The notes under the pieces were generated by a model. That model saw only the letters and a program-made list of their open reading frames with translations. It did not search any database and was not told the origin of the DNA. DNA of 64,000 nt. Source: Ramlibacter montanisoli. Lineage in GTDB: Bacteria > Pseudomonadota > Gammaproteobacteria > Burkholderiales > Burkholderiaceae_C. Each line of letters begins with the position of its first letter. Position 1 is the first letter of the stretch. Position numbers and translations under genes: made by a program. The stretch covers positions 62,001-126,000 of the forward strand of contig NZ_JABFCS010000002.1 in the NCBI RefSeq assembly GCF_013087525.1. The letters are read 5' to 3'. Shown here one piece after another: positions 17,414 to 26,678 of this stretch.

Positions 17414-17575
17414 GGCGGCTCCTAGGGTGAAGGGGGCGTGTCCGCCGGCGGCGGTGGATGGGAGGTGGGCGGCACGATGGAACTCCTTCGATGTGAAAAA
17501 ACCGGTGCCACGAGGGCTTGAAGGGAATCTAGGCGCCGCGAACAATCAGCGATAGTGAAAGTATTTGATGATTTC

Positions 17576-17593
17576 CATCAGCTCCAGCTGATG
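17576..17593. promoter_or_regulatory. perfect dyad upstream of the FAA hydrolase operon
   Basis: CATCAGCT and AGCTGATG flank two bases, an 18-base perfect palindrome. It lies in a locally AT-rich stretch between the EamA stop and the FAA start, 163 bases upstream of the latter. It may be a regulator site or part of a terminator for EamA; there is no T-run on the minus strand to favour a terminator. Confidence 0.4.
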
Positions 17594-17598
17594 ATCCT

Positions 17599-18512
17599 TC
17601 AGCGCCCGTGGGTGAACACGAAGATGCCCGCCAGCACCAGCGCCGTGCCCGCCGCCAGGGTGGCGGTGAAGGGCTCGCCCAGCAGCCACACGCCCATGAA
17701 GATGGTGGCGAGAGGCCCGACCATCCCGGCCTGCGCGGTCGCCGCGGCGCCGACGCGCTCGATCGCCATCATCACCAGCAGCACCGGCACGGCGGTGCCC
17801 AGGCTGGCATTGAGCAGCGACAGCCAGATCACCTCCGGCGCCACCTGCAGCGCGACGTCGATGGGGCGCAGCACGAGGAACTGCACGATGCAGCACAGGC
17901 AGGCCACGGTGGTGGCGAGCCCCACCAGCCGCAGCGCGCCCAGCCTCTGCACCACCTGCCCGCTGTACACCATGTAGATCGCGTAGCTGACTGTGCTGGC
18001 GAACACCAGCGCGCTGCCCAGCGCCACGTCGGCGCCGGCGATGCGCACCTCCTGCCCGAACACCAGCGCCACGCCGGCATAGCTGATCGCCATGCCCAGC
18101 ACCTGCGCGCGCTTCCAAGGACGCCGGTACAGCAGCCACCCGAACAGCATCACCATCGTGGGGTTGAGGTAGAGGATCAGCCGCTCGAGCGAGGCGGTGA
18201 TGTACTGCAGGCCGACGAAGTCGAGGAAGCTGGAGAGGTAGTAGCCGCAGAAGCCCAGGGCCGCGACCGGCGCCCAGTCGCGCGCCGACAGTGGCGGCCG
18301 GCCCCGGCCCGCCCACCAGGCCATGGCGGCGAACAGCGGCAGCGCGAACAGCATGCGCAGCATGATCAGCGTCACCGCATCGACCTGGTAGCGGTAGGAG
18401 AGCTTGACGATGATGGCCTTGCCGCTGAAGGCGATGGCGCCGGCCAGTGCCAGGCCAGGCCCAGGCCGCGCCAGGCGTGCTCGCGCGAGCCGGCCGGCGG
18501 CGCGGGCGGCAC
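17599..18512 (-). CDS. EamA/DMT-family transporter (frameshifted as read)
   Basis: A membrane protein of about 305 residues with ten helices and two EamA domains. The main frame covers LALAGAIAFSGKAIIV to the stop at 17599. The N-terminal 20 or so residues (REHAWRGLGLA) are in another frame that begins at a GTG directly after the DUF3422 stop. A single added base near 18451-18460 joins them. The family exports or imports small metabolites; the substrate is not evident. It is co-directional with DUF3422 and probably co-transcribed. Confidence 0.78.
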
Positions 18513-19798
18513 TCAGCGCCCCAGCACGCGCGCGTGCAGCCTTCGCAGCGACAGCCACACGCCCAGGGCGACGACGGGGATCGCCGCCGCCGCGGTGCCT
18601 TCCGCGCTGAACGGCCAGCCGATCGCCTGCGCGCCCTTGGCCAGGTAGCTCACGAGCCCGACGATGTAGTAGGTGATGGCGGCCACCGACAGGCCTTCGA
18701 CCGTCGCCTGCAGCTTGAGCTGCAGGTCCTGCCGCCGGTTCATGGTGCCCAGCAGGGCCTGGCTGCTTTGCTGCTGCTCGATCTCCACCCGCGTGCGCAG
18801 CAGGTTGCTGATGCGCGAGACGCGCTGCGACAGCGCATCCTGCCGCCGCACCGACCATTCGCAGGTCGCGCGCGCGGGCGACAGCCTGCGTTCGATGAAT
18901 TCGCCCAGCGTCTGCAGGCCGCCCAGCTTGCTTTCGTCAATGTCCTGCAGGCGCGTGTCGACCAGCTCGAAGTAGGCCGTGCTGGCGGAAAAGCGCGATG
19001 CGTGGTGGCCGCGTAGTGGCTCTCGACCTGGCCGGCCAGGCGCGTGAGGCGATCCAGCAGCTGCGGCTCCTCGTGGCGGCCGGCGACGCGGATCGATTCC
19101 GCCAACGAGGCCAGTTCGCGTTCCGCCACGCCCAGCAGCGCGGAAGACTCGCGCGCGGCCGGCAATCCCAGCAGCGCCGCCATGCGGTAGGTGTCGATCT
19201 CCAGCAGCCGCTGCACCAGCCGGCCGAGCCGGCGCGCGGGCATGCCGTCCTCCAGCAGCACCATGCGCGAGAAGCCGTCGGCGTGCAGCGCGAAATCGGT
19301 CAGCACGGTCCCGTGCCCGTCGGCCACGGTGGAGCCCACCAGCGTCTCCTCGCGCAGCACCAGGCGCGTGAGCGCGTGCTGGTGCAGGTCGCGCGCGGGC
19401 AGCACCCACAGGTGCAGCGCCGCGAGGCATTCGCCCGGCAGGGCCGCCAGCCAGTCCTGCGGCACCGCCTGCACCGCGGTCAGCGGCTCCTGCTCGCCGA
19501 AGCCCGCGCCGTCGAAGGGACGCGAAAAGGTCCAGGTCACGAACTCCGTGTGCAGTTCCCAGCGCAGGCGAAAGCCGCCGAGTTCCATGCGCACGTGGTT
19601 GCTGTGCGCATCGGGCAGCGGCAGGTGGTGGTCGCGCAGCAGGGCGGCCAGGTGCGCGCGGCTGGCCTCGCGCGCCGCGGCGTCGCCGAACATGACGACG
19701 TGCGACAGGGCCAGCGGCGCGGCCATCGCTTCCGGCGGGCGGGCATGGATCTCGTTGTGCAGCACCACCCTCTGCGGGTGGGCGGTGGTCTGGGCCAT
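18513..19798 (-). CDS. DUF3422 membrane-associated protein (frameshifted as read)
   Basis: A protein of about 429 residues of the DUF3422 family. The soluble N-terminal two thirds begins MAQTTAHPQRVVLHNEIHARPPE, shown here only by its first residues MAQTTAHPQR. The C-terminal part has a helical segment and two membrane helices (about residues 360-415). The frame breaks at about 18987-19001, between HYAATTH and FSASTAYFELV; one added base restores it. The function of the family is unknown. The EamA gene follows immediately. Confidence 0.82.
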
Positions 19799-19817
19799 GC
19801 GCGGATTGTGGCGCAAG

Positions 19818-19844
19818 AAAAAGGGCGCCCAGTGGGGCGCCCTT
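19818..19844 (-). terminator. Rho-independent terminator of tctA
   Basis: On the minus strand GGGCGCCC pairs with GGGCGCCC around a four-base loop (CACT) and is followed by TTTTTC. It lies just beyond the tctA stop at 19871 and before the DUF3422 start at 19798, separating the two transcription units. Confidence 0.85.
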
Positions 19845-19870
19845 CTCGTGTCGCGGGGACCGCGCTGCGG

Positions 19871-21382
19871 TCACTCCTCGACGAAGGCTTCCTCGCGTTT
19901 GCTCTTCACCGCCGGCAAGGCCACGATGATGATCAGAAGCAAGGCTGCGGCCAGCAGGCCGGCGGACAGCGGCCGCGTGACCAGCACGCTCCAGTCGCCG
20001 CGCGACAGCAGCAGCGCGCGCCGCAGGTTCTCTTCCATCATCGGCCCCAGGATGAATCCGAGCAGCAGCGGCGCCGGTTCGCACCCGAGCTTGATGAACA
20101 GGTAGCCGATCACGCCGAAGATCGCGACCATCCAGATGTCCCAGGTGTTGTTGTTCGTGGAGTACACGCCGATGGCGCAGAACAGCACGATGGACGGGAA
20201 CAGCCAGCGGTAGGGAACGGTCAGCAGCTTGATCCACATGCCGATCAGCGGCAGGTTCAGGATGATCAGCATCAGGTTGCCGATCCACATCGAGGCGATC
20301 AGGCCCCAGAACAGCTGCGGGTTGCTGGTCATCACCTGCGGGCCCGGCTGGATGTTGTGGATGGTCATCGCGCCCACCATCAGCGCCATCACCGCGTTGG
20401 GCGGGATGCCCAGCGTCAGCAGCGGGATGAAGGAGGTCTGCGAGCCGGCGTTGTTGGCCGATTCCGGGGCGGCGACGCCGCGGATGTTGCCCTTGCCGAA
20501 GGGCACTTCGCCCGGATGCAGCTTGGTCTTCTTTTCGATGGTGTAGGCCGCGAAGGCCGACAGCAGCGCGCCGCCGCCGGGCAGGATGCCCAGCGCCGAA
20601 CCGAGCGCCGTGCCGCGCAGGATCGCCGGCGCCATGCGCTTGAAGTCTTCCTTGGTCGGGAACAGGCCCTTCACCTTGGAGGTGAACACCTGGCGCTCGT
20701 CCTCGTGCTTGCCCAGGTTGGAGATGATCTCGCCGTAGCCGAACACGCCCATGGCGATGACGATGAAGCCGATGCCGTCGGTCAGTTCCGGGATGTCGAA
20801 GGAGTAGCGCGCGACGCCGGAGTTCACGTCGGTGCCGATCAGGCCGAGCAGCAGGCCCAGCACGATCATGCCGATCGCCTTGACCAGCGAACCCGAGGCC
20901 AGCACCACCGCGCCGATCAGGCCCAGCACCATCAGCGAGAAGTATTCGGCCGGGCCGAACTTGAACGCGACTTCCGTCAGCGGCGCGGCGAAGCCGGCCA
21001 GGATCAGCGTGGCGACGCAGCCGGCGAAGAAGGAGCCGATGCCGGCGGCTGCCAGCGCAGGGCCTGCGCGGCCCTGCCTTGCCATCTGGTAGCCGTCGAT
21101 GATGGTCACCACCGAGGACGATTCCCCTGGCAGGTTCACCAGGATGGCCGTGGTGGAGCCGCCGTAGGAGGCGCCGTAGTAGATGCCGGCCAGCATGATC
21201 AGCGCCGACACGGGCGGCAGCGCATAGGTGGCGGGCAGCAGCATGGCGATGGTCGCCACGGGGCCGACGCCCGGCAGCACGCCGATGGCGGTGCCCAGCA
21301 CGCAGCCGATGAAGCAGTACAGCAGGTTGATCGGCGTGAACGCGACGCCGAAGCCCAGCGCGAGGTTGCTAAACAGGTCCAT
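19871..21382 (-). CDS. tctA: tripartite tricarboxylate transporter large permease
   Basis: A 503-residue TctA protein with about 11-12 membrane helices. Family signatures are GVLPGVGPVATIAMLLP near residue 40, GIYYGASYGGSTTAILVNLPGE shown by GIYYGASYGG near residue 65, and a second GILPGGGALLSAF near residue 330. With TctB it imports carboxylates delivered by a Bug-type receptor. No tctC is adjacent; candidates are at 37926 and 44398. It follows tctB by 15 bases. Confidence 0.95.
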   Translation of the reverse strand: MDLFSNLALGFGVAFTPINLLYCFIGCVLGTAIGVLPGVGPVATIAMLLPATYALPPVSALIMLAGIYYGASYGGSTTAILVNLPGESSSVVTIIDGYQMARQGRAGPALAAAGIGSFFAGCVATLILAGFAAPLTEVAFKFGPAEYFSLMVLGLIGAVVLASGSLVKAIGMIVLGLLLGLIGTDVNSGVARYSFDIPELTDGIGFIVIAMGVFGYGEIISNLGKHEDERQVFTSKVKGLFPTKEDFKRMAPAILRGTALGSALGILPGGGALLSAFAAYTIEKKTKLHPGEVPFGKGNIRGVAAPESANNAGSQTSFIPLLTLGIPPNAVMALMVGAMTIHNIQPGPQVMTSNPQLFWGLIASMWIGNLMLIILNLPLIGMWIKLLTVPYRWLFPSIVLFCAIGVYSTNNNTWDIWMVAIFGVIGYLFIKLGCEPAPLLLGFILGPMMEENLRRALLLSRGDWSVLVTRPLSAGLLAAALLLIIIVALPAVKSKREEAFVEE

Positions 21383-21397
21383 GTCTCTTGTCTCCGC

Positions 21398-21886
21398 TCA
21401 GGCCGTCAGGAAGCTGGGCCACACCGGGAACTGCAGCTTGAGCAGCAGGATGAAGGCCACGTAGCTCATGACCGCCAGCACGGTGGCCAGCACGGCCACT
21501 TCCTTGACCTTGAACTCCTCGCCCGCGAGCGCGGCGACGAAGGTCAGTGCGTAGATGCCCACGATCAGGCCCATCGCCGGCACCCCGAGCTTGGGCAGGC
21601 CGCCGATGCAGATGCCGAAGATCACGTTGGAGCCGATGATGAACAGCAGCGGCTTCCAGGCGAACTTGCCGATCGGCTCGCCGTCCTCGGTCTCGACCAC
21701 CATGGCCTCGAACACGATGAACAGGCCGATCAGCGTCAGCAGGATGCCGAGCATGAGGGGGAAGTAGCCCGGCCCCATGCGCGCGCCCTCGCCGATCGTG
21801 TAGTTGGTGGCGCCCCACGCGAACGCGATGCCGGTCGCCATGAACATCAACCCGGACCAGAAATCCTTCTGGCTCTTGATTTTCAT
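21398..21886 (-). CDS. tctB: tripartite tricarboxylate transporter small subunit
   Basis: A 162-residue TctB protein with four hydrophobic segments and the conserved GPGYFPLMLG motif (about residues 38-47). ACAGGAG lies seven bases before the ATG at 21886; an ATG 18 codons upstream is less well placed. It is the first gene of the tctBA unit, 122 bases downstream of the GspE-like gene. Confidence 0.92.
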   Translation of the reverse strand: MKIKSQKDFWSGLMFMATGIAFAWGATNYTIGEGARMGPGYFPLMLGILLTLIGLFIVFEAMVVETEDGEPIGKFAWKPLLFIIGSNVIFGICIGGLPKLGVPAMGLIVGIYALTFVAALAGEEFKVKEVAVLATVLAVMSYVAFILLLKLQFPVWPSFLTA

Positions 21887-21965
21887 GTTGTCTCCTGTCG
21901 GAATAGAACCGGCGGATTGTCGCGGCCAATGGCGCCGCACCCGATGTGGGTTCCACCTACAACCG

Positions 21966-21990
21966 GTTACCCTGCTGTTGCAAGGGTGAC
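21966..21990. promoter_or_regulatory. imperfect dyad upstream of tctB
   Basis: GTTACCCTGC and GCAAGGGTGAC face each other in the 122-base gap between the GspE stop and tctB start. It is about 80 bases upstream of tctB. It may be an operator for tctBA. No T-run follows on the minus strand, so a terminator for gspE is less likely. Confidence 0.3.
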
Positions 21991-22008
21991 ACGGAACCGG
22001 CCGACTCG

Positions 22009-23799
22009 TCAGTCCAGGGGCGGCGTCGCGCTCAGCACTTCTTCCATGGTGGTGACCCCCTCGGCCACCCGCAGCGCGCCCGCCAGCCGCAGCGGCCGCA
22101 TGCCGTCGGCGATGGCCTGGCGCCGCAGCGCCGCCCCGGCCGGCTCGCGCGTCACCTGCTCCTTCAGGGCCTCGCTGACGGTCAGCAGCTCATAGAGGCC
22201 CATGCGGCCGAGGAAGCCGGTCATGCGGCAGTCCACGCAGCCGACCGGCCGGTAGGGCTGCCAGGTGCCGGTGATCTTCCAGGGCTTGACGATTTCGTCG
22301 AGCGCCGTGCGGGCGGTCGCCTGGTCGGGCTCGCGGCACTGCCGGCACAGCGTGCGCACCAGCCGCTGCGCGAGCACGCCCACCACGGTGGCGTTGATCA
22401 GGTAGGCGGGCACGCCGAGCTCCATCAGCCGCGTGATGGCCGAAGGCGCGTCGTTGGTGTGCAGCGTGGAGAAGACCAGGTGCCCGGTCAGCGCCGCCTG
22501 CACCGCCATCTCCGCGGTCTGCAGGTCGCGGATCTCGCCCACCATGATGATGTCGGGGTCCTGCCGCATCAGGGCGCGCAGGCCCTCGGCGAAGCCGAAG
22601 TCCAGCTGCACCTGCACCTGCGTCTGGTTGAAGGCGGGCTCGATCATCTCGATCGGGTCCTCCACCGTGCTCACGTTCACTTCCTCGGTGGCGATGCGCT
22701 TGAGCGTGGAATAGAGCGTGGTGGTCTTGCCGGAACCGGTCGGGCCGGTGACCAGCACGATGCCGTGCGGCCGCTTGACCAGCTGTTCCCAGCGCTGGGC
22801 GTCGTGCGGCGAGAAGCCCAGCGCGTCGAGGTCCTTCACCGCGGTGTCGGGATCGAAGATCCGCATCACCATCTTCTCGCCGAAGGCGGTGGGCAGGGTC
22901 GACAGGCGCATCTCGACCTCGTCGCCGCGCGGGTTGCGCGTCTTGATGCGGCCGTCCTGCGGGCGGCGCTTCTCCACCACGTCCATGCGCCCCAGCAGCT
23001 TGATGCGGGCCGTCATCGCGTTGAGCACCGCGATCGGCATCTGGTACACCGGGTGCAGCACGCCGTCGATCCGGAACCGGATCACGCCCTGCTCGCGGCG
23101 CGGCTCCAGGTGGATGTCGCTCGCGCGCTGGTCGAAGGCGTACTGCCACAGCCAGTCCACCACCTGCACCACGCCCTGGTCGTTGGCATCGAGCTGCTTG
23201 TTGCTCTTGCCCAGCTCCACCAGCTGCTCGAAGCTGGCCGCGCCCGAATTGCCGCCCGACTTCTGGGCGGCGCGCACCGACTTGGCCAGCGCGAAGAACT
23301 CCGCGGTGTAGCGCTGGATGTCCTGCGGGTTGGACACCACGCGGCGCACCGTGCGGCGCGACTGCCGCTCGACTTCCTCGATCCAGTCGCTCAGGAAGGG
23401 CTCGGAGGTCGCGACGACCACCTCGGCCGCCGTCACCTGCACCGGCAGCACGCGGTGCCGCTCGGCGTACCCCGCGCTCATGGTGTCCGCCACCTTGGAC
23501 ACGTCCACCTTCAGCGGGTCGATCCGCAGGTAGTCCATGTCGGAGCGGCGCGCGAGGTACTGCGTGAGGTCCTCGATGTCCAGGGGCTTGCCGTCGCTGG
23601 CGCGGGCCATCGAGACCGCGGCCAGCCGCACCAGCGGGTGCTGCGCGCTTTCGGCCTGCGCGCAGCGGGCGATGGTGCGGCGCGCCTCTTCCGCGGAGAT
23701 CACGCCGTCCTCGGACAGCCACTCCACCAGTTGCTGCCAGTGCAGCGGGCCGCGGGGCGGGGTGCGGGCGGAAACTTTCGACCGGGGCTGCGCGCTCAT
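22009..23799 (-). CDS. GspE/PilB-family type II secretion or type IV pilus ATPase
   Basis: A 596-residue cytoplasmic ATPase. It has an N-terminal GspE/MshEN-like domain (about residues 60-190), then Walker A GPTGSGKTTTLYS (about residues 353-365), the Asp box DPDIIMVGEIRD, and the His box TGHLVFSTLHTND. A four-cysteine zinc knuckle (CRQC and CVDC) closes the C-terminal region. All key residues are present. No other secretion or pilus gene lies nearby, so its partner machine must be elsewhere. It is 13 bases after the spermidine-synthase-like gene. Confidence 0.9.
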   Translation of the reverse strand: MSAQPRSKVSARTPPRGPLHWQQLVEWLSEDGVISAEEARRTIARCAQAESAQHPLVRLAAVSMARASDGKPLDIEDLTQYLARRSDMDYLRIDPLKVDVSKVADTMSAGYAERHRVLPVQVTAAEVVVATSEPFLSDWIEEVERQSRRTVRRVVSNPQDIQRYTAEFFALAKSVRAAQKSGGNSGAASFEQLVELGKSNKQLDANDQGVVQVVDWLWQYAFDQRASDIHLEPRREQGVIRFRIDGVLHPVYQMPIAVLNAMTARIKLLGRMDVVEKRRPQDGRIKTRNPRGDEVEMRLSTLPTAFGEKMVMRIFDPDTAVKDLDALGFSPHDAQRWEQLVKRPHGIVLVTGPTGSGKTTTLYSTLKRIATEEVNVSTVEDPIEMIEPAFNQTQVQVQLDFGFAEGLRALMRQDPDIIMVGEIRDLQTAEMAVQAALTGHLVFSTLHTNDAPSAITRLMELGVPAYLINATVVGVLAQRLVRTLCRQCREPDQATARTALDEIVKPWKITGTWQPYRPVGCVDCRMTGFLGRMGLYELLTVSEALKEQVTREPAGAALRRQAIADGMRPLRLAGALRVAEGVTTMEEVLSATPPLD

Positions 23800-23812
23800 C
23801 CCCGCATGGTAC

Positions 23813-24565
23813 TCAGGTCGCCTGCTTGAACACGCGCAGCCACTTGCGCGCGGGCAGGCCCCAGCGCGCCTCGATCTCCTCGGCGCGCGAGGACAGCTGG
23901 GCGCGGGTGGGATGCACGGGCTCGCGCAGCGCCAGCACCACGGTGTTGCCCTCGCGCGTCGGGCGGAAGGCCCACACCGCCTCGTCGCCGAAAGCGGCGC
24001 GGATGCGCTTCAGGCTGCGCTCGTAGCTGGAGGAGCGGCCGAACAGGTTGACGGTCATGCAGCCGTCTTCCGTGAGCAGCGTGCGGCAGTCGCGGTAGAA
24101 GTCCTCGCTGTCCAGGACGGGCGCCGCCGCTTCGTGGTCGTACAGGTCCACCTGCAGCGCATCGACCTGGCCGCGCCAGTGCTCGTGCGCCACCACCTGC
24201 TGCGCGTCACCGAGGATCACCGAGAGGCGGCTGTCGTCCTTCGGCAGCTTGAACCAGAGGCGGCAGGCCGCGACCACCTGCGGATTGAGCTCGATGGCCG
24301 TGGTCTTCATCCGCAGCTTGCGGTGGCAGAACTTGGTGAGCGCCGCGGCACCCAGCCCCAGCTGCATGACATGGCGCCTGGCGACCGCCTGCGGCTCGAC
24401 GAACAGCAGCCACGCCATCATCCGCTGGACGTATTCCAGCTCGATGGCGAAGGGCTCGTCCAGCCGCATGGACCCCTGGACCCATTCGGTCCCGAGATGC
24501 AGGTAGCGGATGTCGCCGTGGTCGGAGAAATTGACTTCGGGGAGCTTGGGCGCGGCAGCTTTCAC
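23813..24565 (-). CDS. spermidine-synthase-like methyltransferase-fold protein
   Basis: A 250-residue protein with the SpeE/SAM-dependent methyltransferase fold. The nucleoside motif is MQLGLGAAALTKF near residue 67, an acidic residue in AIELNP near residue 90, and GDAQQVV near residue 115. It lacks the N-terminal beta domain and some polyamine-binding residues of true spermidine synthases, so it may act on another amine or none. It is the leading gene before the GspE-like ATPase. Confidence 0.78.
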   Translation of the reverse strand: MKAAAPKLPEVNFSDHGDIRYLHLGTEWVQGSMRLDEPFAIELEYVQRMMAWLLFVEPQAVARRHVMQLGLGAAALTKFCHRKLRMKTTAIELNPQVVAACRLWFKLPKDDSRLSVILGDAQQVVAHEHWRGQVDALQVDLYDHEAAAPVLDSEDFYRDCRTLLTEDGCMTVNLFGRSSSYERSLKRIRAAFGDEAVWAFRPTREGNTVVLALREPVHPTRAQLSSRAEEIEARWGLPARKWLRVFKQAT

Positions 24566-24680
24566 GGCCGCGCATTATGGCCGGGGTCACTTCACGTGGT
24601 TCGGCCCGTCCTCCACCGGCTGCACCCGCAGGGCCGTTCGTCGCGGTTCACCAGCACGCCAGCCATCGCCGCCCTCGTTT

Positions 24681-24696
24681 CGTGAACCAGTTCACG
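24681..24696. promoter_or_regulatory. perfect palindrome between two divergent genes
   Basis: CGTGAAC and GTTCACG flank two bases, a 16-base perfect palindrome. It lies in the 211-base divergent gap between the spermidine-synthase-like gene and the unknown helical gene at 24777. Another GGTTCACC half-site is about 35 bases upstream. This looks like an operator of an unidentified regulator. Confidence 0.45.
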
Positions 24697-24776
24697 CCAG
24701 CGCCGCGATTCGAGAACCTGCTGGTTACAGAATGTTGCATACCCACCGACAACGTCGACTCCGACGCCGCACCCGA

Positions 24777-25745
24777 ATGACCGACTTCATGCCGGAATCC
24801 GCCTGGGCCGAACCCGCCGCCAACCCGGCGGCGGACTTCTGGGAGTCCAGCCGGCCCGCCCCCATCCAGGAGCATCGCGCCTCCCGCCCCTCGGTCCGTG
24901 CGCAGCGGCGCCCCGCGGCCGCCATCGGCGCCGACGTGCACGAACTGCTGGAGTCCATGGCGCGCAAGCGGGTGCCGCGGCTGGACGCGGTGCGGCAGCG
25001 CCTGCAGCAGTCGCGCAGCAGCCTGGACCTGTCGGGCATGGAGCCCGCCTTGCAGGCGCTGCAGGCCGCGACCACCGCCCTCGACTTCATGGCCTCCCGC
25101 GGCGACGACCAGGTGCCCACCTTCGTCCAGCAGGGCGAGGCGATCGCGGCGGCGGTCGGCGCGCTCGCCCAGGCCGTGGTGCCCCTCCTGGAGCGCCACG
25201 CCAGCGGAGGCGCGATCTCGCGCCTGATGTGGATCGACCTGGTGATCGAGTCCGGCTCGCTGCACAAGCGGGTGCGCCAGGGCGCGCACTGGCTGGCCGA
25301 GATGGACCAGGACCTGGTCGCCCGGCGCAAGCAGTCCAACACGCCCGTGACCACCCGCGCGATCGACGCGCTGGCCCGGCGCGCGCACGCCATGCACGAA
25401 CGGCTGCAGGTGGTGCACCGCCTGTGCCGGCAGGCGCGCCGGGTCCATGCGCTCAGCGAGCAGCTGGCCGCCGGCCAGTCGGCCCTGTGCACCATCCTGC
25501 ACGGCAGGGTGCAGCCGGCGTGCGGCCTGTTGCAGGAGGCGCTGGAGCCGCTGCTGCTGGCGGCCGTCAACCGGGTGCTGGTGCCCACCGAGCTGATCGC
25601 CGCGATCGACGCGCGCCACGAACTGCAGGTCGCCCTGACGCAGGCGGCCGCCCAGATCGAGCGCCTGCGCGAACATGACCGGGAGCTGGGCACCCAGCTG
25701 GCGGCCATGGAAGAAAAGACGCGCCCGCCCGGCCTCGCCGGCTAG
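24777..25745 (+). CDS. hypothetical protein, helical, function unknown
   Basis: A 322-residue soluble protein that I do not recognise. It has no signal peptide or membrane helix. After a disordered first 45 residues the rest is almost entirely predicted alpha helix with Leu/Ala heptads, including VHELLESMARKRVPRLDAVR and a C-terminal coil (QIERLREHDREL), so it may be a coiled-coil scaffold. An in-frame ATG at 24732 would add 15 residues; neither start has a clear ribosome site. Its TAG stop overlaps the tatD stop from the other strand. Confidence 0.65.
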   Translation: MTDFMPESAWAEPAANPAADFWESSRPAPIQEHRASRPSVRAQRRPAAAIGADVHELLESMARKRVPRLDAVRQRLQQSRSSLDLSGMEPALQALQAATTALDFMASRGDDQVPTFVQQGEAIAAAVGALAQAVVPLLERHASGGAISRLMWIDLVIESGSLHKRVRQGAHWLAEMDQDLVARRKQSNTPVTTRAIDALARRAHAMHERLQVVHRLCRQARRVHALSEQLAAGQSALCTILHGRVQPACGLLQEALEPLLLAAVNRVLVPTELIAAIDARHELQVALTQAAAQIERLREHDRELGTQLAAMEEKTRPPGLAG

Positions 25746-26571
25746 CCGCGCAACAGGGCCCGCAACTTGGGCAAGGCCTGGCAGGCGTTGTCGGCCGTCG
25801 CGGCGGCCAGTTCCGCCGGGGCGAGCCCGCGCAACTGCGCCAGCGCTTCGCCGATGCGGGGCAGCTCGCCCGGCTCGTTGCGGCCCTGGGTCGCGCCGGC
25901 GGCGCGATCCTCCGCCGTCCTGTAAAGCCAATGCGGCGGGATGTCGGGAGCATCGGTTTCCAGCACCAGCGCCGACAGCGGCAGCTCGCGGGCCAGCTTG
26001 GGATCTGCAAGGCGCGCTCATAGGTCACCGTTCCGCCGAAGCCCAGCCGGAAGCCCAGCTTCACGAATTCGGCGGCCTGCTGCGCGCTGCCGTTGAACGC
26101 ATGGGCGATGCCGGCGACCTCGACGCGGCGCAGTTCCTTGAGCAGCTGGTCGGCCGATCGGCGCACGTGCAGCAGCACCGGGAGGCCGTGGCGGCGCGCC
26201 AGCGCGAGCTGCTCGCGATAGAAGTGCTCCTGGGTGGCCGCATCCAGCCCCGGCACGAAATAGTCCAGGCCGATCTCCCCCACCGCCACCAGACGTGGAT
26301 CATTCCGGTGCGCCGCCAGCTCACGGTCGAGCAACACCAGGTCCTGCTCGCTGGCCTCGCCGGTGCACAGCGGATGGACGCCCAGCGCATAGCTGTCGCC
26401 GAAACGGTGGGCCAGCGCGCGCACCGTTTCGAAGTTACCGGCTGCAACCGCGGGCAGCACGCAATGCACCACGCCGGACGCCTGCGCGCGGCTGCGGACC
26501 GCTGCCAGGTCGCCCGCGAATTCGCCCGCATCCAGGTGGCAGTGCGTATCAATCCACATCGTGCCGGGCAT
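25742..26571 (-). CDS. tatD: TatD-family metal-dependent hydrolase (frameshifted as read)
   Basis: A protein of about 276 residues of the TatD DNase group. Metal ligands are visible in IDTHCHLD near residue 10, GEIGLDYF near residue 95, LLHVRRS near residue 130, and HAFNGS near residue 155. The frame breaks at about 25997-26006: the N-terminal frame ends at YERALQI and the C-terminal frame resumes at LETDAPD. One missing base explains it. The last Asp ligand (ETDAP) is in the resumed frame, so the gene is otherwise complete. Confidence 0.82.
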
Positions 26572-26678
26572 GATGCCGCATCCCGTGCAGAGCCCGGCAA
26601 ACCGTGATACCGTGTGTTCATCGCCAGGGCTGCATCGGCGTGCCCCAGGCGCTTCCCCGGAACAGCCAAGGATTACGG

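Noticed and set aside
17546-17598. A peptide MEIIKYFHYR just after the EamA gene, resembling a LysR start
   Set aside because: A stop follows at once and no helix-turn-helix continues in any frame; a regulatory dyad is the better reading.
18998-22195. A 1065-codon plus-strand frame across DUF3422 and tctBA
   Set aside because: It is the complement of well-identified transporter genes, with His/Gln-rich low-complexity sequence.
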